A DNA stretch of 9,207 bases from an uncultured Clostridia bacterium (GTDB taxonomy: Bacteria; Bacillota; Clostridia; Lachnospirales; CAG-274): NCBI GenBank assembly GCA_946630405.1, contig CAMOYW010000020.1:1-9207 (forward strand), written 5' to 3'. The position numbers were made by a program, and so were the translations under genes. The notes beneath the pieces are model-generated. The model did not search any database. It saw only the letters and a list, made by a program, of their open reading frames with translations, and was not told the DNA's origin. Below are positions 1 through 6,581 of this stretch, piece after piece; the stretch's first letter is position 1, and every line of letters starts with the position of its first letter.

Positions 1-1
1 G

Positions 2-613
2 GATAACCTTCGCAGATACGGAGCCAAGACAAATTCTTACGATATTATTTCCTTTAATGCAAAGCAGGACGGAACGATAAGCGTAAAGGTTACGGTGTCT
101 GTAAGTTCAACCGATCAGCTTATACTTAAGATCAACGATACTTATGCACCCAATCTTGCATCTGCTACTCAGGGCAATGTTACAACATTAAGCACAGCAG
201 TAAATGAGGGTGATAAGGTTACATTATATACACCCACTTGTTCAAACCTTTACTATACAGACATAGATGTAAGCTATTCGGATGCTGCATTTACAATAGG
301 AGATGTTATAGTAAACGGTGATGAGGCTATGATTTACGGTGTTGTCGATGATTCTGTCCTTGATGAGATAGAAGAGATAGGCTTTGCATATTCCACAAGT
401 CCCGTATCGGGATTTGATGAAGATGAGATCGCTGACAGAAGTTCAAATGTATATACGGGGATTGAGTATAACGGAAACAATTACAACGTTGAAGGTAAGA
501 AGGTTTTCGGTACAAAACTTACGGATATGTCGGATACTTCCGAGATATATGTATATGCTTTCTGTAAGACAAGCGACGGCACGGTTTACAGTGCTTATAC
601 CAAGGTTAAATGA
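2..613 (+). CDS. C-terminal part of a probable secreted beta-rich surface protein (5' end outside the window)
   Basis: The reading frame is open from the first bases of the window to TGA at 611-613, so about 203 residues of a longer protein are visible. The GTG at 95 has no ribosome binding site and is only an internal codon. I do not recognise a named family. The visible part is rich in Ser, Thr, Asp, Gly and Tyr with alternating beta-type stretches, few Lys/Arg and only two Cys, as in extracellular Ig-like or fibronectin-like modules. The last 80 or so residues (from VVDDSVLDEIEEIGFAYS to DGTVYSAYTKVK) look like one such module, ending in the 'YVYAFCKTSDGTVYSA' strand pair typical of those folds. 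There is no LPxTG motif or C-terminal membrane anchor, so the protein is either released or attached through its unseen N-terminal part. The next small ORF starts 14 bp downstream, probably in the same transcript. Surface location is inference from composition. Confidence 0.7.
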   Translation, partial: DNLRRYGAKTNSYDIISFNAKQDGTISVKVTVSVSSTDQLILKINDTYAPNLASATQGNVTTLSTAVNEGDKVTLYTPTCSNLYYTDIDVSYSDAAFTIGDVIVNGDEAMIYGVVDDSVLDEIEEIGFAYSTSPVSGFDEDEIADRSSNVYTGIEYNGNNYNVEGKKVFGTKLTDMSDTSEIYVYAFCKTSDGTVYSAYTKVK

Positions 614-627
614 GAGGTGATAGCTAT

Positions 628-777
628 ATGAAAAAATTATACTTAAAGCCTGTCATAGATATAGTTACATTTGATTCACAAACGGATACAAATGTTACAA
701 CATTGTCGGGTATCCAGATAAAGTTTAACGGCTTTTCGTCAAAGGATATCAAAACAATGCATTCCATTCCTTTTTAA
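628..777 (+). CDS. Small hypothetical protein, 49 residues
   Basis: The ORF runs from ATG 628 to TAA 775-777 and has a good ribosome binding site (AGAGGTGA at 613-620, 7 nt before the ATG). It starts 14 bp after the stop of the upstream surface-protein gene, so the two are probably co-transcribed. The product begins MKKLYLKPVIDIVTFDSQTD. This MKK-x-Y-x-KP-x-I-x-x-V-x-F opening resembles the N-terminus of many uncharacterised short proteins in gut anaerobes (recalled, not searched). There is no Cys, no hydrophobic membrane segment and no signal peptide. The C-terminal half is basic and polar. A peptide precursor is conceivable, but no modification enzyme or transporter is visible, so function is unknown. 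The RBS, the position and two hairpins immediately after the stop support a real gene. Confidence 0.6.
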   Translation: MKKLYLKPVIDIVTFDSQTDTNVTTLSGIQIKFNGFSSKDIKTMHSIPF

Positions 778-811
778 AATATGATATTCTCATTAATCAT
801 ATTTCCTTTTT
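777..811 (+). terminator. Probable intrinsic terminator after the 49-codon ORF
   Basis: A perfect 9-bp inverted repeat, AAATATGAT (777-785) and ATCATATTT (796-804), encloses a 10-nt loop and is followed by CCTTTTT. The stem overlaps the last base of the TAA stop. It is AT-rich and therefore weak for a terminator, but position and T-run fit. Confidence 0.5.
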
Positions 812-838
812 AACACGAGAGAAATCTCAAAATTTGCA

Positions 839-882
839 AACGCAGAAGGGCGCAGATCAAAAGATCTGTGCTCTTTTGCGTT
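839..882 (+). terminator. Long 20-bp stem-loop, second terminator-like hairpin
   Basis: Positions 839-858 pair with 863-882 over 20 bp without a bulge (17 Watson-Crick pairs and three G-U pairs when read as + strand RNA), with an AAAA loop. The 3' arm contains CTCTTTTGCGTT, but no T-run follows, so it is not a classic terminator. The three wobbles become A-C mismatches on the other strand, so the structure favours a + strand transcript. It lies between the surface-protein unit and the next promoter and may be a backup terminator or an mRNA 3'-end stabiliser. Confidence 0.6.
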
Positions 883-930
883 ATATAAGGGAAAATTTAC
901 TATATTTTTTGTTAAATAAGTAAATTTTTG

Positions 931-959
931 TTGCATTTTTTCTATATAAATTGTATAAT
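931..959 (+). promoter_or_regulatory. Sigma-A type promoter of the REC-GGDEF-EAL gene
   Basis: TTGCAT (931-936) and a perfect TATAAT (954-959) are separated by 17 bp, with an AT-rich, UP-like stretch upstream from about 900. The expected start near 966 gives a leader of about 57 nt. The upstream part AAGTAAATTTTTGTTG (918-933) recurs nearly exactly at 3893-3908 and in the glgC promoter. Confidence 0.65.
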
Positions 960-1022
960 AAAATAAATAGTTTACAGATAAACGATGAATGGTTTTATAC
1001 CTTTTGCGATTGGAGGAAATTT

Positions 1023-3512
1023 ATGCTCGCCTCGGAGAAAAAAATCGTATTAGTTGTTGATGATAATTTTATAAACAGACAAATGCTGTGTAAGATATTG
1101 GCTGACGAGTATTTTACGATCCAAGCGGGAAACGGGCGTGAAGCGCTCAGTATACTTCATGAATTCGGAGAAAGAGTTTCGGCAGTGCTTTTGGATGTTG
1201 TTATGCCTGTAATGGGCGGTTACGAATTTCTTGAAGCAAGAAAGAACGATCCTCTAATTTCAGGCATCCCCGTTATAGTTACGACACAGGCAGAAAGTGA
1301 CGAAACAGAAATAAAGGCGCTTACAAAAGGTGCGACGGACTTCTTGTCAAAACCTTATAATCCAATGATCATCAGGCAAAGACTTGCAAATATGATCGCC
1401 TTTAAGGAAACTTCATCCTTTGTAAACAGTGTGGAGCATGATTCTCTTACGGGAGCATACAGTAAAGAGGCTTTTTACGCAAGAACGAAGGAATACATCA
1501 CTCAGCATCCCGATAAACAGCTTGATATGGTCGTTTCCGATCTTATTGATTTTAAGATCGTAAATGATATGTTCGGTGAGGGAACGGGAGATGATCTGCT
1601 CGTACACTGGAGAAAAGTACTTGATCAAACTATCGGGAAAAACGGTATCATAGGTAGAATTTCGGGCGATGTTTTTGCCGTTCTTATGCCTCGTGTCAAA
1701 AATTACTCCATGGATTTTTTTGATGAGTGCATAGAGCAACTCAATGATTTTGAGGTGCAAGTGTCCCTTAATGTCTGCTTTGGTATTTATCAGATAGACG
1801 ATATAGATCTTGCACCAAGCGTAATGTGCGATCGTGCCATTCTTGCCATAAAAAGTATAAAAGATAAAACGAGAGAAGTTTATGCATTTTATGATGAAAG
1901 GCTTAAAGAAGAGCTTTGGCATACTCAGCAACTTATTACGGATATGCACGATGCTTTGTCAGGAGGGCAGTTTAAGGTATACCTTCAGGCAAAGTGCGAT
2001 CTGGATACAGAGTGCATCATAGGTGCCGAGGCTTTGATACGTTGGATACATCCCGAAAAGGGATTTATGTCTCCAGCTGAATTTATACCCATATTTGAAA
2101 AAAACGGTTTTATCACAAATGTAGATATGTATGTTTGCGATACCGTGTGTGCGCTTTTAAGAAAGTGGATAGACGAGGGCACGCCTCTCATACCTATATC
2201 CATAAACATCTCAAGAACAGATATTTACAATCCAAATCTTAAAGATGATATACTTGAGTGCGTGAAAAAATATGATGTGCCCGTTAAATATCTCCACCTT
2301 GAAATTACGGAAACAGCATATACCGAGAATCCCAAGCAACTGATAGATACCGTGGTTTCATTGCGAAATGAGGGCTTCCATATTGAAATGGATGATTTCG
2401 GTTCGGGCTATTCTTCTCTTAACATGTTAAGTGAGGTGCCCGTTGATACCCTTAAGCTTGATATGGGATTTTTAAAGCATCAGACCGATAACGGACATGA
2501 CGGAAATATTCTTAACTTTGTTATAAATCTTGCGAAATGGCTTGATCTTTCCGTTGTTGCCGAGGGTATAGAGTTTAAAGAGCAGCTTAATTTCCTTCGC
2601 TCTCTCGGCTGTGCCTACGGGCAGGGGTATTATTTTTCAAAGCCCATTCCAATAGAGGAATTTAACGAGCTTCGCAGAAATAACGAAAATAACGAAAAGA
2701 AAACGGCTTTCAGTTTAAAGCAATATTCCAATATTAAAATGAGCGAAATATGGAATGCTACTTCCGATTTCAGCAGAGTGTTTAACGAATACGTGGGCTC
2801 ACTTGCCATAATGCAGTACGAAAAGGATGTAGTTACCGTACTTCGTGCAAATGATTCCTTTAAGAAGCTGTTCAGTGAAGGAATCAGAAACAGACTCAGT
2901 GTTATCAATATCATGGATTATGTATCGCCGGGTGATAAGCTGTTCTTGAATGAGCATATACTTAACTGTACCGAGAATAACGCAACCTTTGATTTTCCGC
3001 TGCATTGCAGTTATGAAGGTGAGGAAGACGGCAAGTACAGCAGGGTTTTACGCATAAGAGGTAAAGCAATAGGCTCGGATGATGAGAAAATAATTCTCAT
3101 GATAGATATGGAAGATATAACCGTATCTTCAAATAACGAAAAGGAACTTATTGCCGAAAATGTGATGCTTGAATTTGCATTAAGCGGTAAGGAAGTGCAT
3201 TATATAAACTATGATACTGAGAAGGATGTATGCACGTTTGACAATAATGTTGCAGAGTTTCTTTCGTTACCAAATTCCAGTATTCCGCATTTTTCCGAAG
3301 ATTTTAATGATATACTTCGCTTAAATGATGAAGACAAAGCTCGGTGTGAAGAACTTGTAAAAGACGCAAGAGAGGGGAAGACGGTTCCGCCCATGTCTTT
3401 TAATATAGATGTGGGAGGGCAAAGTGTTTCGGTTGAAGTTGGTGCATATTCCTTTAAGGATAATGCTCGTAATATAATAAGAACCGTATTTGTCGCAAAA
3501 AAGTCGGAATGA
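1023..3512 (+). CDS. Response regulator with degenerate GGDEF and intact EAL domain (predicted c-di-GMP phosphodiesterase)
   Basis: The product has 829 residues. ATG 1023 is chosen because GGAGG (1012-1016) lies 6 nt before it; the in-frame TTG at 951 overlaps the -10 box and has no RBS. Residues 1-125 are a receiver domain: acidic pair D13-D14, phosphoacceptor D58 in LLDVVMP, and K110. Residues 135-290 are a GGDEF domain that keeps SDLIDFKIVND (D173) but has SGDVF (214-218) in place of GGDEF, losing the first Gly and the key Glu, with no RxxD inhibitory site. It should not make c-di-GMP but may still bind GTP. Residues 300-550 are an EAL domain with its usual catalytic residues: E336 (EALIRW), N395, E427, D457-D458 (DDFGSGYSSL), K478, E514 (AEGIE), Q534. 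It should hydrolyse c-di-GMP to pGpG. Residues 560-829 are unassigned and possibly two PAS-like folds. There is no membrane segment, so the protein is cytoplasmic. A gene for an HPt protein follows after 16 bp and may phosphorylate D58. Confidence 0.93.
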   Translation: MLASEKKIVLVVDDNFINRQMLCKILADEYFTIQAGNGREALSILHEFGERVSAVLLDVVMPVMGGYEFLEARKNDPLISGIPVIVTTQAESDETEIKALTKGATDFLSKPYNPMIIRQRLANMIAFKETSSFVNSVEHDSLTGAYSKEAFYARTKEYITQHPDKQLDMVVSDLIDFKIVNDMFGEGTGDDLLVHWRKVLDQTIGKNGIIGRISGDVFAVLMPRVKNYSMDFFDECIEQLNDFEVQVSLNVCFGIYQIDDIDLAPSVMCDRAILAIKSIKDKTREVYAFYDERLKEELWHTQQLITDMHDALSGGQFKVYLQAKCDLDTECIIGAEALIRWIHPEKGFMSPAEFIPIFEKNGFITNVDMYVCDTVCALLRKWIDEGTPLIPISINISRTDIYNPNLKDDILECVKKYDVPVKYLHLEITETAYTENPKQLIDTVVSLRNEGFHIEMDDFGSGYSSLNMLSEVPVDTLKLDMGFLKHQTDNGHDGNILNFVINLAKWLDLSVVAEGIEFKEQLNFLRSLGCAYGQGYYFSKPIPIEEFNELRRNNENNEKKTAFSLKQYSNIKMSEIWNATSDFSRVFNEYVGSLAIMQYEKDVVTVLRANDSFKKLFSEGIRNRLSVINIMDYVSPGDKLFLNEHILNCTENNATFDFPLHCSYEGEEDGKYSRVLRIRGKAIGSDDEKIILMIDMEDITVSSNNEKELIAENVMLEFALSGKEVHYINYDTEKDVCTFDNNVAEFLSLPNSSIPHFSEDFNDILRLNDEDKARCEELVKDAREGKTVPPMSFNIDVGGQSVSVEVGAYSFKDNARNIIRTVFVAKKSE

Positions 3513-3528
3513 TAGGGGGAGTTCTGCT

Positions 3529-3885
3529 ATGGACACAACGATAATGATAGAAAGGCTTAAGGAATTTGACGGGATCGATTATGCTGTTGTTGTGGAACGA
3601 TTTTGCGGAGATGAGGAATTATTGGCTACCTGTATTGAACAGTTTACGGAAGATACGGGTTTTGGAGAGCTTGAAAATGCTCTTGAAAATAAAGATATGA
3701 GTGCGGCATTTGAAGCGGCGCATACATTAAAAGGTGTGAGTACAAATCTCGGACTTACAAAGCTTTACTGTGCTCTTTGCGCTCTTGTTGAGGAACTTCG
3801 AGGCGGAAAAGGGGAAAATGCCGATAAACTTTTTTTGTCGGTTAAGGATAAACTTAACGAATTGAAAAGTATTGTGTTTCAATGA
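3529..3885 (+). CDS. Stand-alone HPt (histidine phosphotransfer) protein
   Basis: The product has 118 residues. ATG 3529 has a purine-rich RBS (GGGGGA, 3515-3520) at 8 nt spacing; an in-frame TTG at 3490 lies inside the upstream gene and is not credible. The sequence is an all-helical HPt domain with the motif AAHTLKGVSTNLGL, where H65 is the expected phosphorylated His and K68-G69 are the conserved following residues. Such proteins carry a phosphoryl group between receiver domains and have no catalytic activity of their own. The gene lies 16 bp after the REC-GGDEF-EAL gene, so the two are probably translated from one mRNA, and that protein's D58 is the obvious partner. No histidine kinase is in the window; a hybrid kinase elsewhere would be needed. 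No intrinsic terminator is visible after the stop. Confidence 0.9.
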   Translation: MDTTIMIERLKEFDGIDYAVVVERFCGDEELLATCIEQFTEDTGFGELENALENKDMSAAFEAAHTLKGVSTNLGLTKLYCALCALVEELRGGKGENADKLFLSVKDKLNELKSIVFQ

Positions 3886-3892
3886 ACCGATA

Positions 3893-3976
3893 AAGTAAAT
3901 ATTTGTTGTTTGTCGACCTTTGTTATTATGAAATTATTATAAAATTCTTCGCTAAAAATAAATATATTTGTTGATT
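3893..3976 (+). repeat. Repeated AT-rich motif upstream of glgC
   Basis: AAGTAAATATTTGTTG (3893-3908) matches 15 of 16 bases of 918-933 before the REC-GGDEF-EAL gene. A third, looser copy with a 2-nt insertion (AATAAATATATTTGTTG, ending at 3973) runs into the glgC -35 box. At 918-933 and at 3973 the final TTG forms the -35 element, while the 3893 copy has no -10 at the right distance. It may be an UP element or an operator, or simply AT-rich promoter composition. Confidence 0.35.
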
Positions 3977-3999
3977 TTATAATAAAAATTTGCTATAAT
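3971..3999 (+). promoter_or_regulatory. Promoter of glgCD
   Basis: TTGATT (3971-3976) and TATAAT (3994-3999) are separated by 17 bp, and TGC directly before the -10 box gives an extended -10 element. The start is expected near 4006, leaving a leader of about 89 nt before glgC. The element shares TTGTTG-N20-TATAAT with the promoter at 931-959. Confidence 0.75.
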
Positions 4000-4014
4000 A
4001 TCTACAAAGAGATA

Positions 4015-4076
4015 ATGGGCTTCAGTTAGCCTGAAAATATGAAGGGTTCATTTAAAATCATTTTAGATGTGCCCAT
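4015..4076 (+). promoter_or_regulatory. Possible structured leader RNA of glgC (four-way junction)
   Basis: ATGGGC (4015-4020) pairs with GCCCAT (4071-4076) and encloses three further stems of 5 bp each: TTCAG/CTGAA (4021-4025 with 4031-4035), ATGAA/TTCAT (4039-4043 with 4047-4051) and TAAAA/TTTTA (4053-4057 with 4061-4065). An alternative pairing, CTTCA (4020-4024) with TGAAG (4040-4044), competes with the first two stems. The closing stem ends 4 nt before the ribosome binding site of glgC (GGAGGGG, 4081-4087). I do not recognise a known riboswitch class. The inner stems are short and AU-rich, so chance remains possible. Confidence 0.35.
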
Positions 4077-4094
4077 AAACGGAGGGGTGTTTCA

Positions 4095-5375
4095 ATGAGA
4101 AAAAAAGAAATGATGGCAATGCTCCTTGCGGGCGGTCAGGGTAGCAGACTTGGTATACTTACCATGGACAAGGCTAAGCCTGCGGTTGCATTTGGAGGAA
4201 AGTACAGAATAATCGACTTTCCCATGAGTAACTGCGTAAATTCCGGAGTTGATACGGTCGGTGTTCTTACTCAGTATCAACCGCTTACGCTTAATAAGCA
4301 TATCGGTATCGGTATGCCGTGGGATATGGATACAAAGTACGGTGGTGTCAGCGTGCTTCCTCCCAGACAGACCGAGGGAGAAAAGGGCTCGTGGTATTCG
4401 GGTACCGCAAATGCCATCTATCAGAATATCGATTATATAGATGCTCAAGATCCCGAGTATGTACTTATACTTTCGGGTGATCATATATATAAAATGGATT
4501 ATGCGGCTATGCTTGCGTTCCATAAGAAAAATAATTGTGACGTTACCATTGCCGTTCTTGAGGTCACTCTTGAAGAGGCAAGCAGATTCGGTATAATGAA
4601 TGCCGATGAAAACGACAAGATATATGAATTTGAGGAAAAGCCTGCCGAGCCTAAAAGCAATTTAGCATCTATGGGTATATATATCTTTACGTGGAAAGAG
4701 CTTCGCAAGGCACTTATTGCGGATAATGCGCTTCATGCAGACAGTGACTTCGGAAAGCATATAATTCCTGCTATGTTGGATCAGGGCAAGACATTGTATG
4801 CTTACCGTTTTAAGGATTATTGGAAAGATGTCGGTACAATAGAAAGCTACTGGGCAGCTAATATGGAGCTCATACGTACTCTTCCCGAATTTAATCTTTA
4901 TGAGGATTTTTGGAAGATATACACAAACAGCGATAATCAGCCGCCTCAGTACACAGGTCCCGATGCAAGTGTACGCACATGTATCATTTCCGAGGGCGCT
5001 CAGATATACGGTACACTTGAACACAGCGTTATTAGTAAAAACGTTGTGATAGAAGAGGGTACATATATCAAGGATTCTATTATAATGGAAGGCTGCGTTA
5101 TAAAGAAGGGTTCGGTACTCGACCGCTGTATAGTGGATCAAAATACCGTTATAGGCGAAAATGTCAGGATCGGAGAGGGCGATAATATACCGAACGATCG
5201 TAAGCCTAAGATATATAATACAGGTATTTCTGTTATAGGAAGCAATACGGTGGTTCCCGATAATATCAGCATAGGAAAGAACTGCGTGGTTTACGGCAAG
5301 ACTAAGCCCGAAGATTATGCGGATAATCAGCTTGCGAGCGGTCAGTCTGTAATAATTGAGGAGGCGAGTTTATGA
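4095..5375 (+). CDS. glgC: Glucose-1-phosphate adenylyltransferase (ADP-glucose pyrophosphorylase), catalytic subunit
   Basis: The product has 426 residues. ATG 4095 follows GGAGGGG (4081-4087) at 7 nt. It catalyses ATP + glucose-1-phosphate to ADP-glucose + PPi, the committed step of bacterial glycogen synthesis, in the cytoplasm. The N-terminal nucleotidyltransferase domain shows LAGGQGSRL (11-19), the Lys of the DKAKPAVAFGGKYRIIDFP segment (K28), YQNIDYI, the catalytic Asp of SGDHIYKMDY (D129) and the glucose-1-phosphate Lys of EFEEKP (K182). From about residue 300 the sequence shows left-handed beta-helix hexapeptide repeats (GTLEHSVISKNVVIEEGTYI region), as in this family. The stop overlaps the start of glgD (ATGA), so the two subunits are translationally coupled; clostridial enzymes are known as GlgC/GlgD hetero-oligomers. 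Glycogen synthase and branching enzyme genes are not in the window. Expression is likely from the promoter at 3971-3999. Confidence 0.96.
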   Translation: MRKKEMMAMLLAGGQGSRLGILTMDKAKPAVAFGGKYRIIDFPMSNCVNSGVDTVGVLTQYQPLTLNKHIGIGMPWDMDTKYGGVSVLPPRQTEGEKGSWYSGTANAIYQNIDYIDAQDPEYVLILSGDHIYKMDYAAMLAFHKKNNCDVTIAVLEVTLEEASRFGIMNADENDKIYEFEEKPAEPKSNLASMGIYIFTWKELRKALIADNALHADSDFGKHIIPAMLDQGKTLYAYRFKDYWKDVGTIESYWAANMELIRTLPEFNLYEDFWKIYTNSDNQPPQYTGPDASVRTCIISEGAQIYGTLEHSVISKNVVIEEGTYIKDSIIMEGCVIKKGSVLDRCIVDQNTVIGENVRIGEGDNIPNDRKPKIYNTGISVIGSNTVVPDNISIGKNCVVYGKTKPEDYADNQLASGQSVIIEEASL

Positions 5376-6484
5376 AAGCGATAGGTATTATTTTAGCAGG
5401 TGGTAATAGCGAAAGGCTTAAAAATCTGTGTAAGGTAAGGGCGATTGCGGCTATGCCTATGGCAGGTTCGTACAGAGCGATAGACTTTGCACTCAGTAAT
5501 ATGTCCAATTCTGGTATTACCAAAGTGGCTGTAATCACACAGTATAATTCCCGCTCACTTCAGGATCATTTATCTTCCGCAAAATGGTGGGATCTTGACA
5601 GAAAAGAAGGCGGTTTGTATATATTTACCCCTTTCCTTACAAGCTCCAATAATTTTTGGTTCAGAGGTGTAGCAGATTCTATTTATCAGAACATTAGTTT
5701 CCTCAAAAGAAGTCATGAGCAGTATGTTGTAATAGTATCGGGTGATGCTATCTACAAGATGGACTATAATAAGATTATAGATTATCATATTCAAAAGGGA
5801 GCGGATGTGACCATTGTTTCTCAAAATTGTGAGGGTACAAGCCGTGATGTACATGATTACGGTGTAATGACCTGTGATGAGAATATGAAGATCACGAGCT
5901 TTGAGGAAAAGCCTATTGAGGCAAAGAGCAGCAACATAAGCTTGGGTATTTATGTTATCAAGCGCTCTCTCCTTATTAAGCTCCTTGAAAACGCCATTCC
6001 GAAGGGATATTATGACTTTGTCAAGGATATTATCCGCCGAAATATGGGTAAGATCACCATGTATGGTTATATGTTCGACGAGTATTGGAACACGCTTAAC
6101 AGTGTAGAGGCATATATGCAGACCAATATGGACTTTCTTAAGCCCGAAGTTCGCCGTATGCTTGTGACTGAGCCGTTTATCGACTCAAAGCCCAGCGACG
6201 ATCCTCCCGCAAAATATAATTCGGGAGCGACTGTCAAGAACGCGCTTATAGGAACGGGAACTATAATCGACGGAACGGTTACAAATTCTGTGCTTTTCCG
6301 CAAGGTGTTTGTTGGAGAAGGCTCATCGGTCAATAATTCCATTATTATGAAGAGTTCATATATCGGAAAGGGTTGCCGCATCGAAAATGCCATTATTGAT
6401 AAAGAAGTGGTGGTAGGAGACGGTAAAGAAGTGATAGGTGAACCCGATAATCCTATTGTTATCGAAAAGGGCGTAGTGCTTTGA
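5372..6484 (+). CDS. glgD: GlgD, ADP-glucose pyrophosphorylase regulatory-type subunit
   Basis: The product has 370 residues. ATG 5372 overlaps the glgC stop as ATGA and has GAGGAGG (5358-5364) at 7 nt. It is a paralogue of GlgC with the same two-domain layout: a nucleotidyltransferase domain (LAGGNSERL at 9-17, SGDAIYKMDY with D125, SFEEKP with K180) and a C-terminal beta-helix (GTIIDGTVTNSVLF region). The glycine-rich loop reads GGNSERL instead of GGQGSRL, and the AKPAVAFGGKYR segment is replaced by AIAAMPMAGSYR, losing the Lys that helps bind substrate in catalytic subunits. D125 and K180 remain. GlgD proteins of Firmicutes are known to have little activity alone and to modulate GlgC, so a regulatory partner role is expected. 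The strong hairpin at 6516-6548 ends the operon. Confidence 0.94.
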   Translation: MKAIGIILAGGNSERLKNLCKVRAIAAMPMAGSYRAIDFALSNMSNSGITKVAVITQYNSRSLQDHLSSAKWWDLDRKEGGLYIFTPFLTSSNNFWFRGVADSIYQNISFLKRSHEQYVVIVSGDAIYKMDYNKIIDYHIQKGADVTIVSQNCEGTSRDVHDYGVMTCDENMKITSFEEKPIEAKSSNISLGIYVIKRSLLIKLLENAIPKGYYDFVKDIIRRNMGKITMYGYMFDEYWNTLNSVEAYMQTNMDFLKPEVRRMLVTEPFIDSKPSDDPPAKYNSGATVKNALIGTGTIIDGTVTNSVLFRKVFVGEGSSVNNSIIMKSSYIGKGCRIENAIIDKEVVVGDGKEVIGEPDNPIVIEKGVVL

Positions 6485-6515
6485 TGATTTAAAGCTTTAT
6501 TAATATTTATAAAGT

Positions 6516-6548
6516 AAAATGGGTGTGGACGATTTCCACACCCGTTTT
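6516..6548. terminator. Bidirectional intrinsic terminator between glgD and the convergent hydrolase gene
   Basis: AAAATGGGTGTGG (6516-6528) pairs with CCACACCCGTTTT (6536-6548) over 13 bp with a 7-nt loop; the GC-rich core GGGTGTGG/CCACACCC is perfect. The A-rich 5' flank and T-rich 3' flank give a T-run on both strands. It lies 31 bp after the glgD stop and 33 bp after the convergent hydrolase stop, so it can end both. Confidence 0.88.
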
Positions 6549-6581
6549 ATATAGGGAAACACTGTATATGGTTATTGGTTA

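Noticed and set aside
176..704. Palindromic 14-mer AATGTTACAACATT found twice (176-189 and 691-704), both times coding NVTT
   Set aside because: Both copies lie inside coding sequence in the same frame, and one repeated AT-rich 14-mer in 9.2 kb can arise by chance. No further repeats support an operator or recombination site.
951..1022. In-frame 24-codon N-terminal extension of the REC-GGDEF-EAL protein from TTG 951
   Set aside because: The TTG overlaps the TATAAT box, has no ribosome binding site, and the receiver domain begins normally from ATG 1023 with GGAGG at 6 nt.
1413..1949. Long open frame on the - strand opposite the GGDEF region
   Set aside because: It lies wholly within a well-supported gene on the other strand, has no recognisable domain, and its composition is that of an antisense shadow.
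3886..3970. Search for an intrinsic terminator between the HPt gene and glgC
   Set aside because: Only short AT-rich partial inverted repeats were found, none with a GC core and T-run.
4015..4029. Four-codon ORF ATG GGC TTC AGT TAG in the glgC leader
   Set aside because: It is very short and has no convincing ribosome binding site; the bases are better explained by the closing stem and first hairpin.
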